A stretch of DNA of 64,000 nt, from assembly GCA_041910015.1 (NCBI GenBank), contig JAYRRR010000114.1, positions 4,882-68,881 of the forward strand, read 5' to 3'. Position numbers and translations under genes: made by a program. Under the pieces are notes generated by a model. The model worked only from the letters and a program-made list of their open reading frames with translations, was not told the origin of the DNA and made no database searches. The DNA comes from RPQJ01 sp041910015 (GTDB taxonomy: Bacteria; Pseudomonadota; Gammaproteobacteria; Steroidobacterales; Steroidobacteraceae). Each line of letters begins with the position of its first letter. Position 1 is the stretch's first letter. Positions 7,750 to 18,385 of the stretch are shown here, one piece after another.

Positions 7750-9345
7750 ATGCGACGCTGGAATGGCTGGGGTGATGACGCCGATAGCTATGCATTGAGC
7801 GCCGACGCGCGTGCGTTCCTGCGCGAACGGATCGGCGAAGGCCGGCCCCGCATCGACGCGACGCGTGAGCAGGCCATGGCGGTCGTGCCGGCAAGCCGGT
7901 TGCGCACCGCGAGCCTGTTCGATGACGATCGCGCGCTGCGTCTCGATCACGCGCGCGGGCAGAGTCTGCCTGACTGGATTGCAATGCGGTCGGGGCGGAT
8001 GGGGCCGTTTGCGGATGCCGTCGCCCGCCCGGCGAATCATGATGAAGCCGCCGCCGCGCTCGCCGAAGCCCGCCGCATCGGTGCCATCGTAGTCCCTTAC
8101 GGTGGCGGCACGAGTGTCGTCGGGCATCTGGACGTGCCGCCACTCGACCGGTCGGTCGTGAACATCTCCCTGGAGCGCATGGACCGTCTGCTGGCGCTGG
8201 ACGAAATGTCGATGACCGCCACCTTCGGCGCCGGGACGCCGGGGACACGTGTCGAGGCGCAATTGCGCGAACGGGGGTACGTGCTGGGCCATTTTCCGCA
8301 GTCCTTCGAGTACTCGACCCTCGGCGGCTGGGTGGTGACGCGGTCCTCCGGGCAGCAGTCGCTGCGCTATGGCCGCATCGAGCAACTGTTCGCCGGTGGC
8401 AGGGTGGCGACGCCCAGGGGGGACTGGGTCGTGGGGGGGCTGCCGGCGTCCGCGGCCGGCCCCGATCTGCGTGAGGCGGTGATGGGTTCGGAGGGGCGCT
8501 TCGGCTTGTTGACGGAAGTGACGGCGCGCATCCGCAGGCTGCCGGAGCGCGAAGAGTTCCACGGCGTGTTTTTTCCCGACTGGGAGTCCGGCATCGAGGC
8601 GGTGCGCACGCTGGCACAGGCGGAACTGCCGTTGTCGATGCTGCGCCTGTCCAATGAGGCCGAGACCGAGACGCAGTTGGCGCTGGTCTCGGGGCATCAG
8701 GCGGCCCTGCGCTGGTTGCGGCGCTACCTCGCGCTGCGTGGCGTTGCCGATGGCCGATGCCTGTTGATGATCGGGTACACCGGCAGCGCCGCGGCGGTGC
8801 GGCGTGCGCAAGGCGATGCCGGCGGCCTCTGCCGCGGGTCTGGCGGTGTCGCCGTCGGCAGCTCGATGGGCCGGGCCTGGGCGAAGAGCCGCTTCCGCGG
8901 TCCGTATCTGCGCAATACCCTGTGGGAGGCGGGCTACGCCGCCGACACGGTCGAGACCGCGATCAACTGGCCCGCGGCGACACCGCTGATGCGCGCCATC
9001 GAGCAGACGGCGACGGACGCCCTGGCCGACGACGGCGAACGCGTGCATGCGTTCACGCATCTGTCGCATGTGTATCGGCAGGGGTGCAGCATCTATTCCA
9101 CGTTTGTCTATCGTCTGGCGGGAGGCCCGGACGCCGATCTGGAACGCTGGCGCAAGCTCAAGTCGAGGGTCTCGGAGGCCATCGTCTCGCGCGGCGGCAC
9201 GATCAGTCACCAGCACGGCGTGGGCGTCGATCACGCGCCCTACCTGCAGGCCGAAAAGGGCGCGCTGGGCATGGACCTGATCCGCGCGATGGCGCGCGAG
9301 TTCGATCCGCAGACCATGATGAATCCCGGAAAGCTGTTCCTGTGA
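7750..9345 (+). CDS. FAD-linked oxidase, alkyl-DHAP synthase-like
   Basis: 531 residues starting at the ATG of MRRWNGWGDD. An upstream extension of the frame exists, but this N-terminus is typical of the family. The PCMH-type FAD-binding fold is seen in IVVPYGGGTSVVGHL (about residues 115-130) and ATFGAGTPGTRVEAQLRERGYVLGH, followed by STLGGWV. The C-terminal FAD-oxidase domain has THLSHVYRQGCSIYSTFVYR and SHQHGVGVDHAPY, matching the active-site Tyr and HHH region of alkylglycerone-phosphate synthase, with HQH in place of HHH. AGPS swaps the acyl group of acyl-DHAP for a fatty alcohol in ether-lipid synthesis, but many bacterial homologues act on unknown hydroxy acids. It overlaps the glpD-like gene by four bases. 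Confidence 0.75.
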   Translation: MRRWNGWGDDADSYALSADARAFLRERIGEGRPRIDATREQAMAVVPASRLRTASLFDDDRALRLDHARGQSLPDWIAMRSGRMGPFADAVARPANHDEAAAALAEARRIGAIVVPYGGGTSVVGHLDVPPLDRSVVNISLERMDRLLALDEMSMTATFGAGTPGTRVEAQLRERGYVLGHFPQSFEYSTLGGWVVTRSSGQQSLRYGRIEQLFAGGRVATPRGDWVVGGLPASAAGPDLREAVMGSEGRFGLLTEVTARIRRLPEREEFHGVFFPDWESGIEAVRTLAQAELPLSMLRLSNEAETETQLALVSGHQAALRWLRRYLALRGVADGRCLLMIGYTGSAAAVRRAQGDAGGLCRGSGGVAVGSSMGRAWAKSRFRGPYLRNTLWEAGYAADTVETAINWPAATPLMRAIEQTATDALADDGERVHAFTHLSHVYRQGCSIYSTFVYRLAGGPDADLERWRKLKSRVSEAIVSRGGTISHQHGVGVDHAPYLQAEKGALGMDLIRAMAREFDPQTMMNPGKLFL

Positions 9346-10889
9346 GCGGCGCCGGCCTGCGGCGCCCCACGCTCGCGCAACTGCCGGGGCACTTTGACCT
9401 GGTCATCGTCGGTGGCGGAATCACCGGCGCCGGCGTCGCGCGCGAGGCGGTGCGCACCGGTGCGCGCGTCCTGCTCGTGGAGCAGGACGATTTTGCCTCG
9501 GGCACCTCCTCCTGGTCTTCGAAGCTGGTGCACGGTGGCCTGCGGTATCTGAAGAACGGCCAGTGGCGCCTGACGCGCGAATCGGTGCGCGAGCGTCAGC
9601 GGCTGCTGGGCGAAGCGCCGGGCCTGGTCGATCCGCAGCCATTCCTGATGCCGCTGTATCGGGGGCGCAAGCCCGGCCGGCGGACGATGCGCCTGGCGCT
9701 GTGGCTCTACGATCACATGGCGAGCGGCATCGAAGCCTCGCGCTGGCTCACCGCCGCCGAACTCGCACAGGTCGAACCGCTCGTGGGACAGGCGCATCTG
9801 CTCGGTGCGCTGCGCTATCTCGATGCCGGCACCGACGACGCGCGCCTGGTGCTTCGCCTGATCCTCGAGTCCGCGGGCGCGGGATTGACCGCCTTGAATT
9901 ACGTGCGGGTCGAGCAGTTGCAACGCGCCGGTCTGCGGACGACGGGCGTGTGCCTGCGCGACAGCCTGGACGGTGTCGAGAGGCCAATCGCCGCCGACGT
10001 GGTGATTAACGCCACCGGTGCCTGGGTCGACCGTCTGGCGGGTGCGCCGGAGTCGAGCCTCAGGATGCGGCCGCTGCGCGGCAGTCACTTCGTGTTTCCT
10101 GCGCAGCGTCTGCCGATCCGCCATGCAGTGGGCTGGTTCCACCCGGAAGACCGGCGGCCGATTTTTGCCGTGCCCTGGCAGGGTGCGGTGATGTGCGGGA
10201 CCACCGACCTCGATCATGGCGCGGCGGCGCTGGACACCGCGCGCATGAGCGCCGGGGAGGCGCAGTACCTGTTGCGCGGGCTGGCCTGCCAGTTTCCGTC
10301 CGCGGCGCTGAGCGCCGCCGACGCCATTGCCACCTACGCCGGCGTGCGGCCGGTCGTCGACGGCGGCCAGGCCGATCCCTCGGCCGAGTCGCGCGAGTCG
10401 GCAATCTGGGCCAGTCCCGGCCTGGTCAGCGTCACCGGCGGCAAGCTGACGACCTTCCGCGTGACCGCACGCGATGTGCTGCGCGAGGCCAGCCGCCAGT
10501 CGCCAGGGCTCGCGCCGCGCGCCGTGACGCCGGTGTTCGCGGGCAGGTCATCCGGCCCGCATCAGCGGCTGTTCGGTCGCCTGGGCGCCTCCGCGCAGAC
10601 GCTCCTCGACCGGATGCCGGCGGAAGCCCGCGAAGCCGTGCATCCAGACCTGCCGTATTGCTGGGGAGAACTGCGCTGGGCCGCAAGGGAGGAACGAGTC
10701 GTGCACCTGGATGACCTGCTGCTGCGGCGCACGCGCATCGGCCTGTTGCTGCCGCAGGGTGGGCGCGAGTTGCTGCCACGGGTCGCGGCGATCTGCCAGG
10801 CTGAGCTGGGGTGGGACGAGCAGCGCTGGGCGGAGGAAGCGCGGCGCTATCTCGAGCTCTGGCAGCAGCGGCACGCTCCGCCCGTCTGA
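9342..10889 (+). CDS. glpD: Glycerol-3-phosphate dehydrogenase, FAD-dependent
   Basis: 515 residues from a GTG that overlaps the preceding stop (GTGA at 9342-9345). The N-terminal dinucleotide fold is FDLVIVGGGITGAGVAREAVRTGARVLLVEQDDFASGTSSWSSKLVHGGLRYL, the classic GlpD/GlpA signature. PLRGSHFVFP, IFAVPWQGAVMCGTTD and VSVTGGKLTTFR follow, then a C-terminal helical domain. It oxidises glycerol 3-phosphate to DHAP and feeds electrons to quinone at the membrane face. Placed between an AGPS-like oxidase and a sugar/polyol kinase, it would connect glycerol or ether-lipid glycerol units with central metabolism. Confidence 0.88.
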   Translation: MSGAGLRRPTLAQLPGHFDLVIVGGGITGAGVAREAVRTGARVLLVEQDDFASGTSSWSSKLVHGGLRYLKNGQWRLTRESVRERQRLLGEAPGLVDPQPFLMPLYRGRKPGRRTMRLALWLYDHMASGIEASRWLTAAELAQVEPLVGQAHLLGALRYLDAGTDDARLVLRLILESAGAGLTALNYVRVEQLQRAGLRTTGVCLRDSLDGVERPIAADVVINATGAWVDRLAGAPESSLRMRPLRGSHFVFPAQRLPIRHAVGWFHPEDRRPIFAVPWQGAVMCGTTDLDHGAAALDTARMSAGEAQYLLRGLACQFPSAALSAADAIATYAGVRPVVDGGQADPSAESRESAIWASPGLVSVTGGKLTTFRVTARDVLREASRQSPGLAPRAVTPVFAGRSSGPHQRLFGRLGASAQTLLDRMPAEAREAVHPDLPYCWGELRWAAREERVVHLDDLLLRRTRIGLLLPQGGRELLPRVAAICQAELGWDEQRWAEEARRYLELWQQRHAPPV

Positions 10890-10898
10890 GGCCGCCTC

Positions 10899-12458
10899 GT
10901 GCCAGCGGACAAGATCCTCGCCATCGACGTCGGCACGCAGAGCGCCCGCACGATCGTGTTCGATGCCCAGGGCAATTTGCGGGCCAGGGCGCAGGTGACG
11001 TTCGACCCGGCCTATCACGCAGCGAGACCCGGTTGGGCAGAGCAGGACCCCGAGGTGTACTGGCGTGCGGTCGTCGACGGCTGCCAGCGTCTCTGGCAGG
11101 AATCGTCCGTCCGCCCGGAGCAGATCGCTGGCATGGCACTCACCACCCAGCGCGCCACCATGATCTGTGTCGACGCGGCCGGCAAAGTGTTGCGGCCGGC
11201 CATTCTCTGGCTCGACCAGCGCCGCTGTGAAGCGCCGCCGGCGCTGGGGCCGTTCTGGGGCGCTGTGTTCGGGTTGATGGGTGCCCGGGAGCTGATGCGC
11301 CAGTTCCAGGCCGAAAGCGATGCCAACTGGCTGGCCGTGCACGAGCCGGACCTCTGGCGGGCGACGGACAAGTTCCTGTTTCTCTCCGGCTGGCTGACGC
11401 AGCGTCTGGTCGGCCGCCACGTCGATTCCTGCGGCTGCCAGGTCGGCTATGTGCCGTTCGACTACCGGCGCCTGCAATGGGCCGGGCAACGTGACGTCAA
11501 GTGGCGGGCGCTGAGCACCCGTCGCGACCAGTTGCCGGACCTGGTAGCCCCCGGCGAGCCGCTGGGCGAGCTGCAGCCGGCGGCGGCGGATGCGCTGGGC
11601 CTGCGGGCCGGCGTGCGCGTGATCGCCGCGGCCGCCGACAAGGCCTGCGAGGTGCTGGGCTGCGGTGTGCAGGCGCAGGACATGGCGCAGCTGTCGTTCG
11701 GCACCACTGCCACCATCAATACCACGCAGACGCGGTACGTCGAAGTGCAGCGGCTGTTGCCGGCCTATCCCGCCGCGGTGCCCGGCGCCTACAACACCGA
11801 GATCCAGATCTATCGCGGATTCTGGATGGTGAGCTGGTTCAGGGACGAATTCGGCGCGCGCGAGCAGGCGCTCGCCGCAGAGCAAGGCGTGGCCGTCGAG
11901 AGCCTGTTCGATGATCTGATCCGCGACATTGCGCCCGGCTCGATGGGCCTGACCCTCCAGCCATACTGGTCACCCGGAGTGCGCGAGCCCGGGCCGGAAG
12001 CCAAGGGCGCCATCATCGGCTTTGGCGACGTGCACACCCGCGCGCATTTCTATCGTGCGATCCTCGAAGGGCTGGTCTACGGCCTGCGTGCCGGCAAGGA
12101 GCACATCGAGCGTCGCGTGCGCCGGCCCATCCGCAGTCTGCGCGTCGGCGGCGGCGGCTCGCAGAGCGACGTCGCCATGCAGATTGCGGCGGATATCTTT
12201 GGCCTGACGGCGGAACGCCCGCAAGTCCACGAGACATCGGCGCTGGGTGCCGCCATCAACGCCGCGGTCGGTCTCGGCATGCACGCCGATTACGCGCGCG
12301 CCGTGGCGAAAATGACCCGCGTCGGCAAGTGTTTCACGCCAGATCCGCAGGCGCACAAGACCTACGACGCGCTTTACCGCGACGTCTATCAGCGCATGTA
12401 TCCGCAGCTCGAGCCGATTTACCGGAACATCCGCCGCATCACTGGCTATCCGCCCTGA
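10899..12458 (+). CDS. FGGY-family carbohydrate kinase
   Basis: 519 residues from a GTG, nine bases after the glpD stop. The N-terminal phosphate-binding motif is ILAIDVGTQSARTIVFDAQG; MALTTQRATMICVD and AILWLDQRR follow, and the C-terminal ATPase motifs include SFGTTATINTT and IRSLRVGGGGSQSDVAMQIAADIFG, standard for FGGY kinases. Members phosphorylate glycerol, xylulose, ribulose and related polyols. With glpD next door, a glycerol-like substrate is attractive, but the SAR-TIVFD motif is nearer the xylulokinase-like group than GlpK. It is the last gene of the three-gene plus-strand operon. Confidence 0.82.
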   Translation: MPADKILAIDVGTQSARTIVFDAQGNLRARAQVTFDPAYHAARPGWAEQDPEVYWRAVVDGCQRLWQESSVRPEQIAGMALTTQRATMICVDAAGKVLRPAILWLDQRRCEAPPALGPFWGAVFGLMGARELMRQFQAESDANWLAVHEPDLWRATDKFLFLSGWLTQRLVGRHVDSCGCQVGYVPFDYRRLQWAGQRDVKWRALSTRRDQLPDLVAPGEPLGELQPAAADALGLRAGVRVIAAAADKACEVLGCGVQAQDMAQLSFGTTATINTTQTRYVEVQRLLPAYPAAVPGAYNTEIQIYRGFWMVSWFRDEFGAREQALAAEQGVAVESLFDDLIRDIAPGSMGLTLQPYWSPGVREPGPEAKGAIIGFGDVHTRAHFYRAILEGLVYGLRAGKEHIERRVRRPIRSLRVGGGGSQSDVAMQIAADIFGLTAERPQVHETSALGAAINAAVGLGMHADYARAVAKMTRVGKCFTPDPQAHKTYDALYRDVYQRMYPQLEPIYRNIRRITGYPP

Positions 12459-12505
12459 GCATGTCGGGCGGCCGCCCCGGCACCTTTGTCAAGCAAATCT
12501 GAACC

Positions 12506-12518
12506 GGGGTCTGACCCC
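12506..12518. repeat. GGGGTCTGACCCC palindrome, copy 1
   Basis: A 13-base inverted repeat (GGGGTC-T-GACCCC) in the gap between the FGGY kinase and uup genes. The identical 13-mer recurs at 20677-20689. It resembles the short REP-type palindromes dispersed between genes in GC-rich proteobacteria and could also act as a weak bidirectional terminator here. Confidence 0.6.
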
Positions 12519-12531
12519 ATGCCGACGCTTG

Positions 12532-14373
<1,842 letters not shown>

Positions 14374-14521
14374 GCAAATCCGGTACCCGGTACTGATTTT
14401 CCGATTCTCAGGGGCTATAGGTAAAGATGCGTAGTGGAAAGAAACGGCTACGCCGCGACGCGACATTACACGATCATTCGCGCACCTGCCGCAGCGGCGG
14501 TCGCTTCGAGTCCGGAAAATC

Positions 14522-16507
14522 ATGAAGACCTTCCATCCTCACGGCTGGACCTCCCTGTGGTCCGGTCTGCTTGTGTCTGCGTGTCTGTTCCTGGCGGGGG
14601 GGGCGGTCATTGCGGGCGACGTGGGCCCGGGCCTGGACAATGCGTCTTGCCTCAGGTGTCACGAGGACACGGTCGTCGAGTCGCCCGCGCACGCCGACAC
14701 CCAGTGCGCCGAGTGCCACACGAACATCACGGCCGCGCACAAGGACGCGCTGCCGGCCGACCAGAAGCTCGAAGCCGGCCAGATCTGCGCGGCGTGTCAC
14801 GGCATGGCGGCGAAGCAGCTCCCGAAGAGCGTGCACTCGGACCACACCTGCAAGAAGTGCCACGGCCCGGCGCACAAGATCGAGGCGGCCTCGACGCCCG
14901 GCTCGCGGATTTCGCCCGTCGGCCAGATGAAGGCCTGCGGCAAGTGCCACGACGAGGTCATCGGCAGCTTCGAGGAAAGCGTGCACGGCCGGGGCCTGCT
15001 GAAGTCGGGGCTGGTCGACGCCTCGCCCACGTGCAGCGACTGCCACGGCGCGCACAACATCGGCAAGCACGCCGACGAGAAGGCCAAGACGGGCCACATG
15101 AAGTCGCCCGAGACCTGCGGCGCCTGTCACCAGACCGTGCTCAGGGAATGGGAGTCGAGCACGCACGGCCAGCTCTGGAAAGACGGCAAGGACGGCCCGG
15201 TCTGCGTCGACTGCCACGTCAACGAGCACAAGATCCTCGACCCGACGTCGGCCGAGATGCGCAAGCAGTTCCCGGTCGAATGCGGCGGTTGCCACGAGGA
15301 AGGGCTCGAGACCTTCCGTGACAGCTTCCACGGCAAGGCCACGGCGCTCGGCTGGTCGTCGGTCGCGATGTGTTCCGACTGCCACATGCCGCACAGCAAC
15401 CTGCCGGCGAGCGACCCGCGCTCGAGCGTCAACCCCGACAACCTCAAGACGACCTGCGGCGCCTGCCACGCGAAGGAGGTCGAGGTCGCCGGCTTCCTGA
15501 CGTTCGACCCGCACGTCAACCCGCACGACAAGGACACGCTGCCGCAACTGCGGATCATCTTCTACTTCATGACCGGGCTGCTGCTCGGCGTGTTCGCGTT
15601 CTTCGGCATCCACCTGCTGCTCTGGCTGCAGCGCGGCCTGGTCGGCGTGCTGCGCGGCGAGTTCAAGGGAAGCCACGGCGGCGCCGGCCCGTACGTGCGG
15701 CGCTTCAGCCGCGCGCAGATCTGGATCCACGTCTCGATCGTCGTGAGCTTCCTGATGCTCTCGGTCAGCGGGCTGCCACTCAAGTTCGCGACGGCGCCGT
15801 GGGCCGACACGATGATCAAGTACCTGGGCGGCGCCCACTCGGCGGGCATCATCCACCGCATCGGCGCGATCATCACGTTCGGCTACTTCGCGGTGCACCT
15901 CGCGACGCTGGCCTGGCAGATGATCGTCCGGCGCGAGCGCGGCTTCCTCTGGGGCTGGCGTTCGATGGTGCCGCAGTTGAAGGACCTGCAGGACTTCATC
16001 GCCAACATGAAGTGGTTCCTGTACCTCGGCCCGCGTCCGAAGTTCGACCGCTTCACCTACTGGGAGAAGTTCGACTACCTGGCGGTGTTCTGGGGCGTCG
16101 CAATGATCGGCGTGTCGGGCCTCATGCTCTGGCTGCCGGAGGTCTTCGCGAAGTTCCTGCCCGGCTGGGCGCTCAACGCGGCCTATATCGTCCACAGCGA
16201 CGAGGCGCTGCTGGCCACGGGCTTCATCTTCCTGTTCCACTTCTTCCACACGCACCTGCGGCCCGAGGCGTTCCCGATGGATCCGGTGATCTTCACCGGC
16301 GCCATGCCGCTCGAGCGCTTCAAGGAAGACCGCCCGCTGGAGTATGAGCGGATGGTCGCCAACGGCACGCTCGAAGAGCACCTGGTGCCCGCGCCCGAGG
16401 GCGCCAACCTGACGATCGGCTACGTGTTCGGCACGATCGCCGTCATCGTCGGTCTGGTGTGCGCGGCGGGCATCTTCGTCGCACTGTGGGGTCTGTTCTT
16501 CGGCTGA
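14522..16507 (+). CDS. CbcL-like fusion: 11-haem cytochrome c plus cytochrome b membrane domain
   Basis: 661 residues. A signal anchor (about 10-31) leads into a periplasmic domain with eleven CXXCH motifs between about residues 42 and 320 (first CLRCHE, last CGACHA). Six membrane helices follow (starting IIFYFMTGLLLGVF), with paired histidines in IWIHVSIVV, IIHRIGAIITFGYFAVH, AYIVHSDEALL and FHFFHTHL suited to binding b haems, as in cytochrome b561/HydB-like domains. Geobacter CbcL has the same plan (multihaem c domain fused to a diheme b domain) and is a menaquinol oxidase feeding Fe(III) respiration at low potential. I infer a quinol-to-periplasm electron exit here. It is divergent from uup. 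The Shine-Dalgarno sequence is weak (GGAAA). Confidence 0.85.
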   Translation: MKTFHPHGWTSLWSGLLVSACLFLAGGAVIAGDVGPGLDNASCLRCHEDTVVESPAHADTQCAECHTNITAAHKDALPADQKLEAGQICAACHGMAAKQLPKSVHSDHTCKKCHGPAHKIEAASTPGSRISPVGQMKACGKCHDEVIGSFEESVHGRGLLKSGLVDASPTCSDCHGAHNIGKHADEKAKTGHMKSPETCGACHQTVLREWESSTHGQLWKDGKDGPVCVDCHVNEHKILDPTSAEMRKQFPVECGGCHEEGLETFRDSFHGKATALGWSSVAMCSDCHMPHSNLPASDPRSSVNPDNLKTTCGACHAKEVEVAGFLTFDPHVNPHDKDTLPQLRIIFYFMTGLLLGVFAFFGIHLLLWLQRGLVGVLRGEFKGSHGGAGPYVRRFSRAQIWIHVSIVVSFLMLSVSGLPLKFATAPWADTMIKYLGGAHSAGIIHRIGAIITFGYFAVHLATLAWQMIVRRERGFLWGWRSMVPQLKDLQDFIANMKWFLYLGPRPKFDRFTYWEKFDYLAVFWGVAMIGVSGLMLWLPEVFAKFLPGWALNAAYIVHSDEALLATGFIFLFHFFHTHLRPEAFPMDPVIFTGAMPLERFKEDRPLEYERMVANGTLEEHLVPAPEGANLTIGYVFGTIAVIVGLVCAAGIFVALWGLFFG

Positions 16508-16530
16508 TCCGTGTCTGGCATCGAAGCCAC

Positions 16531-16559
16531 GGGGCCGGTCCCGTCCGGGGGCCGGCCCC
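16531..16559. terminator. GC-rich hairpin between the two cytochrome genes
   Basis: Inverted repeat GGGGCCGG (16531-16538) and CCGGCCCC (16552-16559), 24 bases after the CbcL-like stop. No U-run follows, so it may be an attenuator or mRNA-stabilising hairpin rather than a full terminator. Confidence 0.4.
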
Positions 16560-16656
16560 TGGTCTGCGGAAAGCCGGCATTGTTCCTCTGGCGTGAAGCC
16601 GGGCTATCCTCCGCGCCCATGTGCCAGGCCCTGACGCACGAAGGAGCGACAAGCGC

Positions 16657-18114
16657 ATGAAGAGCTTCATCTCCGTCATCTCCCGCAGCCGGCTCAGCCT
16701 GTTCGGGGCCGTGGTCGCCACGGTCGCCTTCGTGCTGTTCGTCACGCTGTTCGTCATGGAGAACACCGGCTTCGAGGGCGGGCCGTACCTCGGCATCCTG
16801 AGTTACCTCGTGCTGCCGATCGCCGTGGTGGCCGGCGTGCTGCTGATCCCGATCGGGATCTGGCGCGCGAAGAAGCGCGAGGCGCGCGGCGAGCGCGAGC
16901 CGCCACTGCCGGTCATCGACTTCAACCAGCCGGCGACGCGCAGGGCGCTCGCGACGTTCGGTCTGCTGTCGCTGGTCGGCGTGGTCGTGCTGGCCGTCGG
17001 CAGCTTCAAGGCCGTGCACTGGATGGAGTCGGTGGAGTTCTGCGGCACGGCCTGCCACACCGTGATGCAGCCCCAGTACACCGCCTACCAGCGGTCGCCG
17101 CACACGCGCGTCGCCTGCGCCGACTGCCACATCGGACCGGGTGCCGACTGGTTCGTGAAGTCCAAGATCTCGGGCAGCTGGCAGTTGATCGCCGTGACGT
17201 TCAACCTCTACCCGACGCCCATCCCGACGCCGGTGCACAACCTGCGTCCGGCGCGCGAAACCTGCGAGCAGTGCCATTACCCGGGCAAGTTCTCCGGCGA
17301 CCGGCTGAGGGTGCGCGTGCACTACTCCGAGGATGAGCAGAACACGCAATTGTACAACGTGTTGCTCGCCAAGGTCGGTGGGCAGTACGGCCGCCAATCG
17401 TCGGGTATCCACTGGCACGTGGATCCGAACAACACCATCCGCTACCTGTCCGACGACAAGCGCGAGACGATCTACGACGTCGAGCTGACGTCGGCGGACG
17501 GCACGAAGAAGCTCTACAAGGCCAAGGACGAGGCGCCGGCGGGCACGCAGTGGCGCACGCTCGACTGCGTCGACTGCCACAATCGTCCGGGACACACGTT
17601 CCGGCTGCCCGGCAACGAGATCGACGCCGCGCTCGAGCGGGGCCTCATCGACAGGACCCTGCCGTACGTCAAGCGCGAGGGTCTGCGGGCGGTGCAGGTC
17701 GACTATCCCTCGCACGAGGCTGCGCGCGAAGGCATTGCGCAGGACATCGCGGCGTTCTACGCGAAGAACTATCCGGATGCGCCGCAGGCCGCGGTGGAGC
17801 AGGCCGGCAAGGCGCTCGGCGACATCCATGCATGGAACGTGTTCCCGGCGATGAAGGTCACCTGGGGCTCGTACCCGAACCACGTCGGCCACAAGGAATC
17901 GCCGGGCTGCTTCCGCTGCCACGATCGCAAGCACAAGACGGAGGACGGCGACAAGATCACCAAGGACTGCGACACCTGCCACACCATCCTCGCCGAGGAC
18001 GAGGCCGATCCGCCGATCCTGCGTCAGATCGCGGGCGAGGAGCCGGAGGAAGCCGAGCCGGCCGCCGCGGAAGGTGCGGCGCCGGAAGCGGCCGCGACCG
18101 TGTCTAGCCGGTAG
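16657..18114 (+). CDS. NapC/NirT-type multihaem membrane cytochrome c
   Basis: 485 residues from the ATG of MKSFISVIS, which has AGGAG 11 bases upstream; the GTG at 16621 would add 12 residues without a Shine-Dalgarno sequence. Three N-terminal membrane helices (about 13-35, 46-66, 100-125) lead to ESVEFCGTACHTVMQPQY, a haem site with CX3CH spacing, then five CXXCH motifs (CADCHI, CEQCHY, CVDCHN, CFRCHD, CDTCHT). The C-terminus is rich in Glu, Pro and Ala. NapC/NirT proteins take electrons from quinol and hand them to periplasmic reductases or cytochromes. It is probably co-expressed with the CbcL-like gene upstream. It overlaps the convergent small feo-linked gene by 11 bases. Confidence 0.85.
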   Translation: MKSFISVISRSRLSLFGAVVATVAFVLFVTLFVMENTGFEGGPYLGILSYLVLPIAVVAGVLLIPIGIWRAKKREARGEREPPLPVIDFNQPATRRALATFGLLSLVGVVVLAVGSFKAVHWMESVEFCGTACHTVMQPQYTAYQRSPHTRVACADCHIGPGADWFVKSKISGSWQLIAVTFNLYPTPIPTPVHNLRPARETCEQCHYPGKFSGDRLRVRVHYSEDEQNTQLYNVLLAKVGGQYGRQSSGIHWHVDPNNTIRYLSDDKRETIYDVELTSADGTKKLYKAKDEAPAGTQWRTLDCVDCHNRPGHTFRLPGNEIDAALERGLIDRTLPYVKREGLRAVQVDYPSHEAAREGIAQDIAAFYAKNYPDAPQAAVEQAGKALGDIHAWNVFPAMKVTWGSYPNHVGHKESPGCFRCHDRKHKTEDGDKITKDCDTCHTILAEDEADPPILRQIAGEEPEEAEPAAAEGAAPEAAATVSSR

Positions 18115-18367
18115 GACCTTTGCGCTGCGAACGCTCGGCCGGCGTCAGCGTCGCGGCGGGGCATTCGCTGCAGCCACCGGCGCGTACCTTCGCGAGCTTC
18201 TGCAGCCGGGCGGCGAGCTGGCCCGCGACGCCGGGCGCCGACGGACCGCCGAGTGCATGTGACCACCTCATCGCGAGATTCCGGCGCGTGCTCGCGGGCA
18301 TCAGCGCCCACACGGCATAGAGCGCGGCCACGAGGACGACGACACCGATGACGAGGGATTCGAGCAT
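18104..18367 (-). CDS. Small Feo-associated membrane protein (DUF6587-like)
   Basis: 87 residues: one N-terminal membrane helix (MLESLVIGVVVLVAALYAVWAL), a basic middle (STRRNLAMRWSHAL) and a C-terminal pair of cysteines in GGCSECPA. It starts 18 bases after the feoB stop and so is the last gene of feoA-feoB-this. Small cysteine-containing partners in the FeoC position are common, and this one matches the DUF6587 layout as I recall it. It may help FeoB assembly or iron/redox sensing, but no function is demonstrated by the sequence. Confidence 0.7.
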   Translation of the reverse strand: MLESLVIGVVVLVAALYAVWALMPASTRRNLAMRWSHALGGPSAPGVAGQLAARLQKLAKVRAGGCSECPAATLTPAERSQRKGPTG

Positions 18368-18385
18368 GGCCGGACCTCCCTCCGT

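Noticed and set aside
14474..16381. 635-codon minus-strand frame opposite the CbcL-like gene
   Set aside because: Antisense shadow with no motif, while the plus strand has eleven CXXCH sites.
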